NCBI RefSeq assembly: GCF_030253575.1
Contig: NC_080558.1
Coordinates: 34,913,611-34,977,610 of the forward strand
DNA from: Rhododendron vialii
Lineage: Eukaryota; Streptophyta; Magnoliopsida; Ericales; Ericaceae
Length of the DNA stretch: 64,000 bases
Reading direction: 5' to 3'
In this document: piece after piece, positions 1 to 26,047 of the stretch
Layout: every line of letters begins with the position of its first letter
Position numbering within the stretch: the stretch's first letter is position 1
Notes under the pieces: model-generated
What the model was told of the DNA's origin: nothing
Seen by the model: the letters and a program-made list of their open reading frames with translations, nothing else
Database searches by the model: none
Translations under genes and position numbers: made by a program

Positions 1-600
1 CCTTTAATGCTTTATTTGTAAGGGGGCCAATGTATCAATGATTATACCCGGTTTTTGAACCAAGCATCGGGTTAACGTTCGAATGCCGTTTAATTAATTA
101 ATTAAATTGGGCCAACATATGGGCTATTGCGGATTGAAGGTTTATGGGCCATGATATTCAATTAGTCTTGGGCCCAATTATTTACTTATTACTTATTCAA
201 AGTCAAATTGACATGGCCCATGAACCAGCTATTGCGGATTGAAGGTTTATGGGCCATGATATTCGATTAGTCTTGGGCCCAATTATTTATTTAGGAAAAA
301 TGACGGCCCAGGACGTGTTTTAATAATTAATATCCGTCAAGGACATACTGAGAACATTTGTTAATGTTGAAAATGTTCTTGGCGGATATTAATTATCAAA
401 ACACGTTATTGGTCATCATTTTCCCAATTTTTTACTTATTTGAAGTCAAACATGACCCAAGGTTTATGAATTGGATTGGTTTAGCCCATAAAGTATGGAA
501 CCGGTTTGGATCATGGGATAAAGCCCACAAATTAAGGACTTAGCTATGGCCAAGGCGGTGATTTCCCTCCAAGTCAAATGGCCCCATGATCACCTTTTAC
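1..600. repeat. AT-rich intergenic DNA with a 105-bp direct repeat and a hairpin
   Basis: No gene is visible. A segment starting gctattgcggattgaagg at 123 recurs at 228 (period 105, about 65 bp nearly identical). A hairpin follows: the arm acgtgttttaataattaa at 313-336 pairs with 383-406 with one mismatch. The only open frame here (358-543) runs through the hairpin and has no recognisable protein. This looks like debris of a mobile element downstream of the minus-strand gene that ends at 1820. Confidence 0.6.
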
Positions 601-632
601 CACGGAAAAAGGGAGCGGAGAAATCAACCATG

Positions 633-1117
633 TAAGAACATCTCTAGTGGTGGTGTTAAAAATTGTGCGTTATATGACATAAACTGTATAAAGTGGATCC
701 TTATTTTTGTTTGTTAAGCGTATATAAATTTAAGAAGTGAATGTATGTTGCAATTGTGTAGTTAAGATGTGTGGTAGTGTGAGTTAAAAGATATAAAAAT
801 ATGTGTGTGCATGTGGACCCATCATCTTCTCTCTCTTCCCTCTCATCCCACCCTTTCTCTCTTCAACAGCAACATGATAGCGGCATCTCTTGCAGAAAGT
901 TGTCACATGCAGCCCCCTCTCCTCTTCTCTCTCTCTTCTCTTTGTATTGTTAGTAAATTTGTTACATTTGTTACAGTTAACCACACAGTTAGCTTTTATT
1001 AAAGTTAGCCAAGTGTTAACAACCCCACTAGGAAGCCCAAACTAGAGTTAGTTAACTAAGTCAAAAAATTTCTGACCAAACCTCACCCTTAACTCTTACA
1101 ACTAGAGATGCTCCAAC
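633..1117. mobile_element. MITE-like inverted-repeat element
   Basis: The left end reads TAA-GAACATCTCTAG. The right end, read on the other strand, is GAGCATCTCTAGTTGTAAG. The shared terminus GARCATCTCTAG resembles the GAGCATCY ends of the elements at 7531-7983 and 55434-56046. The left flank is TAA, but the right flank does not repeat it cleanly, so the target duplication is degraded. The interior has no coding capacity. Confidence 0.5.
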
Positions 1118-1819
1118 CCATGATCTCTAATAACTTCTCAATCGCCTATAACCGCCAACTCAAGCATGGAAGAACAATCATGTGTACTCTACATAAATAA
1201 TGTTGTCAACTCAATATGTACTCCCACGTCCTGATTCGTTTGTTCATTTTGAAGAAAAAAAATTCAATTTATTAAAAGAGGATAATTATTGCACTTTTTG
1301 AACTTTAACTTTCCAAAGAATACCTTTTTAAGTAAAGTTGAACTTATCACATCAATTCAAAAAGATAGGGGGCAAAGTAGAAATCTCATAGGATGTTTCC
1401 TTTTGAGTCAGATTATGCTCATGTGTAAAAATGTAAAATGCAAAGTATTATCCATGTCTATCAAAATTGGAACTCATAAAAAATAGTGCAATTTTAAGGG
1501 GTGCCAATGTGATGATTTGAATAGCTACACTATAGATGTAACACTGTACATGCAAAACTTGCAAGCTAGCCCATGTAGATGGGACCATGGGTGCTTTTTA
1601 AGTTCATCTAGTCTTAGGTTCAACTCTCTTTACCCTCGCAAATCCACTAAAATATTGTATGAAGCTCTTTCGATTGATCAAAATCAATCACCATTTATTT
1701 CTCCATTCCGATATACATACGCACGTGGAGTTTTAACACTTCTTTTTTTGAGAGTTTTAACACTTTGATCATTCATTCAAAGCCAAGAGAATATACATCA
1801 AAACTTAATGGTAAAATTG

Positions 1820-10004
<8,185 letters not shown>

Positions 10005-10097
10005 CCTTATCCAATGCCTACTGCCTGGTATGTGTCGAAAGCGTTCAAATTGCCAGCTAAACTAAACAACTGAGTGAGTGGAACAGTGTGTGTGTGC

Positions 10098-10101
<4 letters not shown>

Positions 10102-10132
<31 letters not shown>
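10102..10132. repeat. (GA)n microsatellite in the presumed Y3IP1 5' leader
   Basis: A run of GA dinucleotides lies about 100-130 bp upstream of the Y3IP1 start codon. On the sense (minus) strand this is a CT repeat, as often seen in plant 5' untranslated leaders. Confidence 0.8.
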
Positions 10133-10133
<1 letters not shown>

Positions 10134-10474
10134 GCAGAAAGAGCTACGATTGCATTTTCAGCAACAGAATTGGAAATCTGCAGCGAACAAATGATAGTGT
10201 TAAGAGTTCAAGGGGAAGCTTCCTAATTTTTTACTATAAGATTGTGAATGCTAGGTCGTTACATGTAAAATGTTTTTCGGTAAAATATTTTATTTATTTT
10301 TTAGTGTCTAATTGTATAAAAAATAAAGAAAATATTTTACATATTTTTCATTTAATTGGATGAAATAATTTATTCTTAAATTTTTTATAAATTATTTTTC
10401 GAAATGAACCCATTGTCTTTTACGTACTTCAATTCTAACTGCTTAGTTTCCTCAATCCTTAGTCTGTACCCATA

Positions 10475-10996
10475 TGCTCCGTTTGTTTCGATGTAAAATG
10501 TTTTTCATGTAAAATATTTTTTCAAAACATAAATTTCAAAATTTTATTTTTTAGTATTTGGTTGGCACTTAAAAAATACCTCCAAAAAAGGGGACAAAAT
10601 AGTGCAGAGAGAGAGAGGGGGCTTAAACGGTGGAGAAATCTGAGAATATTGAAATTGAACGTGGTCAGGACTGACAATAGAGGAAATTGAGCATTGAGAA
10701 TTGCAGTAGAAGGCAGTGGGTTCATTTCAGAAAATAACTTACGGGAGATTTGAGAGTAAGTCATTTTCATCCAATTCATGAAAAATATTTTACCTCATTT
10801 TTTACACAACCAAACACCGGGAAATAGGTAAAACATTTTACCGAAAAATATTTTACGCCTAAACAAACAGAGCCTAAATTCCATGTATATTTTTGTCCAT
10901 TTCTGAAAATAGTTTCATGTGTCAACCAAACACCGAAATTTAAAAGTTCAAAGTTTATTTTCTGAGATAACATTTTACATCAAAACAAACGGAACA
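10475..10996. mobile_element. Inverted-repeat MITE between Y3IP1 and CPOX
   Basis: The left end is TGCTCCGTTTGTTTCGATGT. The right end, read in reverse, is TGTTCCGTTTGTTTTGATGT. Internal copies of gtaaaatattttac-like motifs and of a second cctaaacaaacagagcc end (about 10858-10874) suggest a compound or nested element. No coding capacity and no clear target duplication. Confidence 0.6.
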
Positions 10997-11342
10997 TTAG
11001 TTTTTTAGATTCTGGATTACGTATATAATAAAATAGATTTAACTTGTGAAAATTGAGAGGAGAGAAGGGAAAATAATTGAGATGGAAAGTGGTAGAAAAG
11101 AAAAGGGCAAGTTTTACTATTCCTGTAACCTTATTTTGCCATTTCTTCTTTTCTTCTCTCTCAAATCAAACAAGGGAAAGGAAAAAAATTAAACTTTACC
11201 TTCTCTTCCCTTCTTTCCGCATGTTCCATACAAAGTATTAGTATTTGTATTTTCGTTTGGATAGCATGTACAATATACATCTTGTATAGATAGTAGTTTA
11301 TGGGTAAAATCTGAGAAATAGATTCTGTGTTGTTTTTTTAAA

Positions 11343-12368
11343 GGGCAAATTTCACTCAGACCCCTTGAGGTATCTGACAATGACAGACAGTACCCCTCAG
11401 TTTTGAAAAATGACAGAGGCCTCCCTTGTTTCACACTTTGGGTTTCCTCCGTTAGTGAGAGGGATGGAAAAGGCGTGAGAGGGACGGAAAATTTAATTAT
11501 GACCCTCTAGGATAAAATGATTAGAAAAATAAGATTTTCGCACTGATTCAAACGGATTCAAAATTAGAGCACTTAAATATATGCACTTTATTGGATTCTA
11601 TGGCTCTCTTAGGGCTCTCATTGAAATCCCTAAAGCCAAAAGTTAATTATGACTATTTAGAATAAAATGATCAAAAAAATAACATATTCGCACTGATTCA
11701 AACAAATTAAAAATTGAATCCCTTGCTCTTCATTTGGTTCTATGACATCTTGTAGAAATGAAAAGCAGCTATTTAAGTGTTTCAATTTTTAATCCATTTA
11801 AATCTGTGCGAAGATTTTATTCTCCTTACCATTTTTTATCATAAAGGGTCGTAATTTACTTTTGGTTCTTGGTTTTTCAAAAAGAGCCCTAAGAGAGCCA
11901 TAGACCCATATGAAAAACAGATGCTTAAATGCTCCAAATTTTAAACCGTTTGAATCGGTGCGAAAATCTTATTTTTTGATCATTTTATCTTAAATCATAA
12001 TTAATTTTGGCTCTAAAGCTTTCAATAGAAGCCATAAGAGAGCCGTAAAATCAAATGAAGAGCAGAAACAAAAGTGTTTCAATTTTCAATCCGTTTGAAT
12101 TTGTGCGAAAATATTATTTTTTATCATTTTATCTTAGAATATTATAATTAATTTATGGCTTTAGGGCGTTCAATGAGAGCCCTAAGAGAGCCGTAGAAGC
12201 AAATGAAACAGCTCACATCCTTCTCTGTCCCTCTCACGCCTTTTCCGTCCCTCTCACTAACGGAGGAAACCCAAAGTGTGAAACAAGGGAGATCTCTGTC
12301 ATTTTTCAAAATTGAGGGGTACTGTCTGTCATTGTCAGATACCTCAGGGGGTTTGAGTGAAATTTTCC
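11343..12368. mobile_element. MULE-type foldback element with GGGCAAATT ends
   Basis: The ends form inverted repeats of about 120 bp. The left begins GGGCAAATTTCACTCAGACC. The right, in reverse, is GGAAAATTTCACTCAAACCC, and both continue with the shared GAGGTATCTGACAATGACAG. The interior holds alternating copies of a roughly 90-bp unit (aattatgaccctctaggata, gattcaaacggattcaaaat) in both orientations. The same unit fills the elements at 20882-22606 and 53648-54385. A target duplication is not clear. It has no protein-coding capacity. Confidence 0.7.
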
Positions 12369-12887
12369 ATGTATTAAATGTTCACTCTGCAGATTATTAT
12401 GATAATTGCTAAAGCTTGCCAATCACTATCAATAATCGTCAAGAAAATATTGACAATTTGTCAATCGGTATAGATTATTGCATAGCAAGAACCATTTTTA
12501 CTAGTACGATATGTATTTATGCACGAAACGAAATGTCTAATAGCACGCTTCGCGTTACTGCATAACCTATCTTAATCATGCAAATTGCAAACTTGCATGA
12601 TTCGTTGCATGACCCATAATTGAAATCTGTAATGCAAACATGAAATACATAAAAAGAATTGAAATTAATTTCATTGAACAAAAAATGACTTTGTCATACA
12701 ATCAACCTCCTCGGATAATCTCGTTCTTATTTCAGCGTTTCTTTCCAATGACAACTAGGAAGAGGCAAATAAAAATTTTCACCTTTAAATTCCAGACAAT
12801 AGTTAACCTAAAATCTATTCAAAACAGAGTTTACTTGTAAGAAGCTTCAACTTGTCCCTAGGTCTCGGATTCAAAATCTTCTTTGCA
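12369..12887. other. Intergenic DNA without recognisable features
   Basis: AT-rich single-copy-looking sequence downstream of CPOX. Short open frames show no recognisable protein. Confidence 0.5.
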
Positions 12888-13046
12888 CTATAAACTCTTG
12901 CCTCCCGACTTTAATCAAGCCCTGTATTAGTGGATGGTGGAATTGATTCCGAAGATTTAGTTGAGGCTATAAAGTCTTGCCTCCCGACTTTAATCAGGCC
13001 CTGTATTAGTGGATGGTGGAATTGATTCCGAAGATTTAGTTGAGGC
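12888..13046. repeat. 79-bp exact-period tandem duplication
   Basis: Copy 1 (12888-12966) and copy 2 (12967-13046) both read cttgcctcccgactttaatc and ggatggtggaattgattccg, with only about two differences. The near identity suggests a recent duplication. It lies about 550 bp beyond the CPOX stop codon. Confidence 0.9.
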
Positions 13047-13593
13047 ATCCGTAGGCCAAACAATCTGAGTCATAAGAAAAGGGAAGAAACTTGAAGTGCA
13101 TAGTTCTTGATATACAACCCCTAACCCCTTGATAAACTCCAAAGTCCCTCGTGAACTGTTGGATTTGCGGCCTTTGATAACCAGGAGGTATGTACAGTCG
13201 TTTGCTTCAAGAAGCACAACTTTAATCGCAGTCCTTTCCATTAATAACCTACGATCTCAGATTAAATTATATCCGATGAACACAGATGACGTTCACATAA
13301 ATGATAGTAATTTCTTGAAACTTTGCTCAAGCAGCACTACGATTTTAGCATCATTTCAATCTACATATCCTGTAAGAAACGGTTAACCAAGCCATCTCTA
13401 AAAGCCCAGAATTCGCTGCTAAGCTCTGTCACCTATAAATAGATTGCCTCAGATGAAAACAACTTACAAAAAATGGTGCTTAATAAACAGCGCAGACAAG
13501 GAAGGGAAAAGGTAGGGAGAAAAAAGAAAAGGAGGAAGTGAAAATACAACGAAATAACACCGTGCGAGGAAATTTTTCTGAAAACTGCTAAAA

Positions 13594-20567
<6,974 letters not shown>

Positions 20568-20740
20568 GGCTGTTTATCTGTATGGAAATGGAAGTTTCAG
20601 AGGAGGAGGGTTGGGTTTTTCTTAGGCTGGGGGTGGCGTTTAGGATAAGGCGGGCATGCCCACAGTATACTTCTGCATACAGTGGGAGAAATCCACAATT
20701 ACTAGTACCTACCTGCTAGTATTTGACTAGCAATTTCTCA

Positions 20741-20750
20741 ATTTATAGTT
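20741..20750 (-). promoter_or_regulatory. Possible TATA box of CPOX
   Basis: On the minus strand the sequence reads aactataaat, about 175 bp upstream of the CPOX start codon. The distance is plausible for a TATA box with a leader of 140-150 nt, but no transcript start can be seen. Confidence 0.3.
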
Positions 20751-20881
20751 ACAGGGCTGGGGACGGGGGTGTTTTTTTTTTTATTCTTTTTTCCAAGCAG
20801 GTTACATGGCTCGAACCCCGGGTCTCTCGTAAGGAAAGGGCAAAAAAATACCATTGGATTGCCATTTCGTGATATTTTAAA

Positions 20882-22606
20882 GGGTAAATTTCACTGACCT
20901 CCCCTCAGGTTTCTGACAAAGACAGAAACCTCCCCCACATTCCTGAAATTGCACTGTCCTCCCCTCTGCCTCTTGTTGGGTAACGCCTGTTAACGGGAAA
21001 CCTGATTTTACTTTTATGCCCACGTACTTGTAATGAATAAAATAAATAAGTAAAAGAGAAAAAGCTAAAAAGGACTGAGAAATTATTGGTTGCCCCAAGG
21101 GCAACACGTCTACTTTGCTTGGTGGTACTTCCCACCAATAAAAATTTGCCTTCTGGGTAAATTGTCAGTCAGCAAGTCTAGCCCCATTGACGCATTAAAT
21201 CCACTGACACACGTTCTTCTCTCCACACACCCTCCTCTCGTTCCAAATTTCAATCCATTTGAATGGGCGAGAAGATTTTATTTTTTTTATCATTTAATTC
21301 TAAAGGGTCGTAATTAAATTTTGATTATAGAACTCTCGTTGATTAGCCCTAAGAAAGTCGTAGAATCAAATATCTCTTAGGACAAACCAACGAGAGCCAT
21401 AGAGTCAAAATTTAATTATGACCCTTTAGAATTAAATGATCAGAAAAATAAAATCTTCTCACCCATTCAAACGGATTGAAATTTGGAACACTTAATTTTT
21501 CAACCTTTAGTTTATATATTAAAAAATATGGTTAAAAAATTAAGTGATCCAAATTTCAATTCGTTTGAACCGATAGAAAGATTTTATTTTTCTGATCATT
21601 TTTTCCTAAATGGTCATAATTAAATTTTGAATCTAGGACTCTCGTTGATTAGCCCTAAGAAAGCCGGACAATCAAATATCTTAGGACTAACCAACGAGAG
21701 TCCTAGAGTCAAAATTTAATTATGACCCTTTAGAATTAAATGATCAGAAAAATAAAATCTTCTCACTCATTCAAACGGATTGAAATTTGGAACATTTAAT
21801 TTTTTAACCTGCAGTTTATATATTAAAAAAATGGTTAAAAAATTAAGTGCTCCAAATTTCAATCAGTTGGAACCGATAGAAAGATTTAAGTTTTCTGATC
21901 ATTTTATCCAAAATGGTCATAGTTAAACTTTGACTCTAGGACTCTCGTTGGTTAGTCCTAAAATATTTGGTTGTACGACTTTCTTAGAGCTAATCAACGA
22001 AAGTCCTAAAGTCAAAATTTAACTATGACCATTTTGGATAAAATGATCAGAAAAATAAAATCTTTCTATCGATTCAAACGGATTGAAATTTGGAGCACTT
22101 AATTTTTTAACCATATTTTTTAATATATAAACTAAAGGTTGAAAAATTAAGTGTTCCAAATTTCAATCCGTTTGAATGGGTGAGAAGATTTTATTTTTTT
22201 GATTATTTAATCCTAAAGGGTCATAATTAAATTTTGGCTCTAGGGCTCTCGTTGGTTAGTCCTAAGAGATATTTGATTCTACGACTTTTTTAGGGCTAAT
22301 CAACGAGCGTCCTATAGTCAAAATTTAATTATGACCCTTTAGAATTAAATGATAAAAAAAATAAAATCTTCTCACCCATTCAAACAAATTGAAATTTGGA
22401 ACACTTAATTTTTCAATCTTCAGTTTATATATTCCATATATGCTGACCTCATCACCGTTAGTTACTTTCCGTAACGTCAACCAAACGGTTGGGGTAAAAG
22501 TGCAACAGACAATAGAAGCAGAGGGGAGGACAGTGCAATTTAAAAAACGTGAAGGGAGGTTTCTGTCTTTGTCAGAAACCTGAGGGGAGGTCAGTGAAAT
22601 TTACCC
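20882..22606. mobile_element. MULE-type foldback element made of alternating ~305-bp inverted units
   Basis: Long terminal inverted repeats start GGGTAAATTTCACTGACCTC at 20882 and end with the complement at 22606. Both are flanked by a perfect 9-bp target duplication TATTTTAAA (20873-20881 and 22607-22615), diagnostic of Mutator-like elements. The interior repeats a unit containing aattatgaccctttagaatt and cattcaaacggattgaaatt. Plus-oriented copies lie near 21410, 21715, 22015 and 22318, inverted copies near 21240, 21545, 21850 and 22155. So it is four palindromic ~305-bp repeats. It contains no transposase and must be non-autonomous. Confidence 0.88.
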
Positions 22607-22879
22607 TATTTTAAAACATGCCTTACTTTCTAATTTATTACTACTTGTTAATTAAGTTCAATTGAGTGTTATTTGAAGTATGATTTCATCTCATTATAGG
22701 ATAATTTGCTGAATTAGAAAAAATTGGCTAATTTTGACGTGTTGGATGACATAGTTGATCCAAACAAGCTTTGATACGATGTGGCAATATATAATATGGC
22801 CAGTGTTATGCAATTTTTTTATAGACTTTTCTAATGTCTTTTCTTAATGTTGGGGCATCAATATGTTATAAAACACCAA

Positions 22880-25465
22880 TAGGAATGGCAACGGGGCAGG
22901 ACAGGTTTTGATGTACCCCGACCCTAAAATTTCCGAATTCCCCCGACCTCGTCCCGAAACCCGACCGCGTAATGGAAAGTTTCCCGTTCCCACCCCTATC
23001 GGGTATTGGGTTTACCCGCCCCGCCCGTTCTTATATTTTTTTTTCCTCAATTCTCAATCAGAAGGAAGAATGCAAAAATGAAAGAAATCATGTGAGAAAA
23101 ATAATCTTACAACAAGTTCAATCCCAAATTTTCTCAGCATAATAAGAAAAAACTAAACAAGTTCATCCATTTGCAAAGAAAAAACCACAAACAACATCAA
23201 CATCGAAAAAAACAGGGGAGAGAAAGAGAGAGATTAATGTTTTCATCTTATTCTTCTCTCTCTATGTACAGATTTAGCCTTTGGGTGGTCTGAATTGCAA
23301 GAGCCAACTGAGTCAGGAGGCTTGACAATGGTTTGAATCACCGCACAAGTTGAGTTGTTGTAGAGACCCATATTTATTTATCAAAGTTAATGTTTTATAA
23401 ATGTTTGATTATCGAGAAAGAAATATGAAATAAGTGTGTTTATGTGATTTGGGACTAATGTGATAAGATGGTTAATTGAGGGGTGCATGTGTAATTATTA
23501 TATATAAGAGTATATATATAGGATGGTGAGAGAGCATGGAATCATTTTCCCTCTCATCTCCCTCACCTGCTCTCTCTCTATCTCTGGTCTCTCTCCCTCT
23601 CGCTTGCTCGATCTCTCTCCAAATTTCACCAAAATAACTCAAAACAACCTTCAATCCTTTACCCTATACGCGTATTGTGGTCCGTATTTCGCCGGTTGGA
23701 GCTCGGTGGAGTCGTATCGCTCTCGGTTTCAATTTTGGAAAGCTAGGGCTCGTATTTTTGTGGGTTTCGTTCTTCGGCCTTGAGGTAGGGATTCTACCTC
23801 TCAATATATGTAATTGAAGTGTTTTCTAGCCTTAAATCGTGTCCTTTGTTGTTGTTGTTGTTGTTGTTGTCGTTGAAATCGTCGAATTTTGCAGAAAATC
23901 TGCTCCAACACCCATTTGTATCGATACTGCTCTGCTCAGTATCGATACAAGAATCTCTGGAATGAATTTAGTTACTGTTGTATCGATACTGATTTAATTA
24001 GTATTAATACAATAATCTCTGGAACGTTTTTAGGCATTGTTATATCGATACTGATTTGGCCAATATCTATACAACAGTGCCTAAGGTCAGTTTTTGTTGT
24101 CTTGTCTTAAACTTCGTTGTTTTGACCCCTGGTTACTTCTAACTTGTTCTAAACATCACCAAATCATCCCATAACATGATAAATCATATCCATTGAGTTC
24201 GTGGAGTATCTTTGCATCCCTCGCCCCTTGTTTGGTATAATTGGATGTTGATTTCCATATGGACTTTGATTGAATTGAAATGACACATTATATGAGTACG
24301 AGATTCTTGGACACTTACCGACACAACGAGAACATTCGGAACCCATCGACGGGTGGGTGCCTGGCAGGGGATATCGGGGTCCCATAATTAGCCCGGCAGG
24401 AGCTAATGCTCATATTGGACACTCAAGGCCTAACCTTCTAGGTGGGCGCTTGGCAGGGGGTATCGGGGTACCATAATTAGCCCGGCAGGAGCTTCGGCTC
24501 GAGACACATACGATGAGATGGTGTTGGACACATAAAAGGTGGGAATGGTTCTGGTGTGAGTTAAACAGTGATTGTTAAGTTGTTGTTTTGAGGATATTAA
24601 GCCAAGAGTACTGATTACCAAATTGTCCTTGTTTATGTTCTTATCCTATGATCATCCTTGCATTTCTTTTGCGTATAGTGTTAGATTAGAATTTCCTGCT
24701 GAGCTAGTATAGCTCAAACCCTCTATCAATTTCAGGTACTAACATAGGACAATAGCGTACATGGTTGAAATGCTTGGAGGTGGAATTATTTTTGAAAGTT
24801 AACAATTGAGGAGTTACTTAGTCATCTTTGTAAAGCTCTTTTGGAAGATGTATTTGTAACTCTAATTGTAAATCTTTTGATTATGGAATATTGTAATCCT
24901 TAACTCTTGGATATTCGATACTTATGTTAATTTGGGCCTTAGAGCCAAAGATGTAATATTTTGGGAATCCTACATTATTTTGGTTATCGTACGGAATATG
25001 GCAAAGACTTATTTATGGAAATCTTATATATTTATGTTGAAAATCGAAGGCGTGACAGTTGTTGACTGTTAAGAGCGTTAGAGAGACGAGTAAGAATGGC
25101 GACAACAATGAGAATCTCACAATGAGCTCTAAGGGTTTCCAACTCTTTTGATCTTGTACTGGGCTTCTCTTGGGCTATGTAAAAATATTTTAAAATTATG
25201 CTCAGCCCACAGCCTACATAAATGTCCATTCCTAATTTATTACCAGGGATAAAAATGTAAGTCCATGTGTATAAATATGTATAGATACATAGATCGGGGT
25301 GGGTAATATCGGGGCAAGTTTGGGGGCAGGGTAATGTCACCCCGAACCCGGTCGGGTTTTATAATTTTTACCCCGACCCTGACCCTAAATCCGAAATGTG
25401 GTGAAAAACCCACCCCGTTCGGGACGGGACGGGAAGGGGCGGGGTGAGGCCGATTGCCATGCCTA
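22880..25465. mobile_element. hAT-like non-autonomous element, interrupted by a solo LTR
   Basis: The left end is TAGGAATGGCAACGGGGC. The right end in reverse is TAGGCATGGCAATCGGCC. Both continue into G/C-rich subterminal repeats (gaccctaaaatttccg; gggacgggacgggaaggggc), as in plant hAT elements. The adjoining 8-mers (aacaccaa and aaaccgtt) do not match, so the two ends may come from different copies or from a rearrangement. Removing the LTR at 23359-25057 leaves about 0.88 kb with no coding sequence. Confidence 0.6.
23359..25057 (+). mobile_element. Solo LTR (1.7 kb) with 5-bp target duplication GTTGT
   Basis: It starts TGTAGAGACCC and ends GGCGTGACA, so it has TG...CA ends. The perfect duplication GTTGT lies at 23354-23358 and 25058-25062. 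No primer-binding site, gag-pol sequence or second LTR is present, so it is a solo LTR left by recombination. Inside are a TATA-like run (tatatataagagtatatata, about 23497-23521), three hairpin-like tatcgatactg/cagtatcgata motifs (23917-24080), and an imperfect duplication of ggcaggggatatcggggt...cataattagcccggcaggag (about 24360-24415 and 24452-24505). Confidence 0.85.
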
Positions 25466-26047
25466 AAACCGTTGATTTACCGTGGAGAATTTGCTTCAAG
25501 TTTTGCATAGACCATAACTAATTTTCGTAATTCTCAGATGATACAACAACATATGCAAAGGGCCACAACTGGTCATTGGAATCATACGCAATTGCAAACA
25601 CGCAACTATCTCAATAAGGGTCGGTCAAGAAACATGCATCGATATACGACACGGGCTGAAATGCAAACAATCTACAACTATATGTGACAAATAGTTGTTT
25701 GAACTTGCCATCATCACTGGAAGTCCAAACTGCCATTGTGTTTGGTATAGATTGTGTAAGCTGTTCATACATCCACGACACTATGTGATACGTCTTTTAT
25801 GCCGGCCTACTTATGAGCTGATGTGCACATTCCATAGTCCTCCATCCCTGCAAGTAAATTAGCTGAGTTTGGAACGCTAACTCAAAGTCCTTGCATATGC
25901 TCCTTGGGAGGAAATCACCAAATCGGGTTGCCCATATATTTTCTCCTTGAAAATCATACCTATCTCTATTTTCCGAATCCTCGCCTTGAAATTAGTCGTG
26001 TCTTATGCAGTGTGGCAATGTTCATTATTTAGCTTGATCACTCAAAT
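25466..26047 (-). pseudogene. MULE (MuDR-type) transposase fragment, start of DDE domain
   Basis: On the minus strand, with interrupting stops and frameshifts, this reads NNEHCHTA, TTNFKARIRK, PKDICKDFEL, IYLQGWRTMECAHQL, then QPVSYIDACFLTDPY and YDSNDQLWPFAYVVVSSEN. That is the order seen in plant MuDR-family transposases: the conserved linker, the LQxWR block, then the first catalytic Asp (in YIDACFL). It continues the fragment at 30531-31321, from which it is split by the hAT insertion. The rest of the catalytic domain is missing, because sequence stops being recognisable where the hAT-like element ends at 25465. Confidence 0.8.

Noticed and set aside
13129-13386. 85-codon plus-strand frame and 83-codon minus-strand frame next to the 79-bp duplication
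   Set aside because: No recognised domain in either. One overlaps the duplicated unit and both are AT-rich chance frames.
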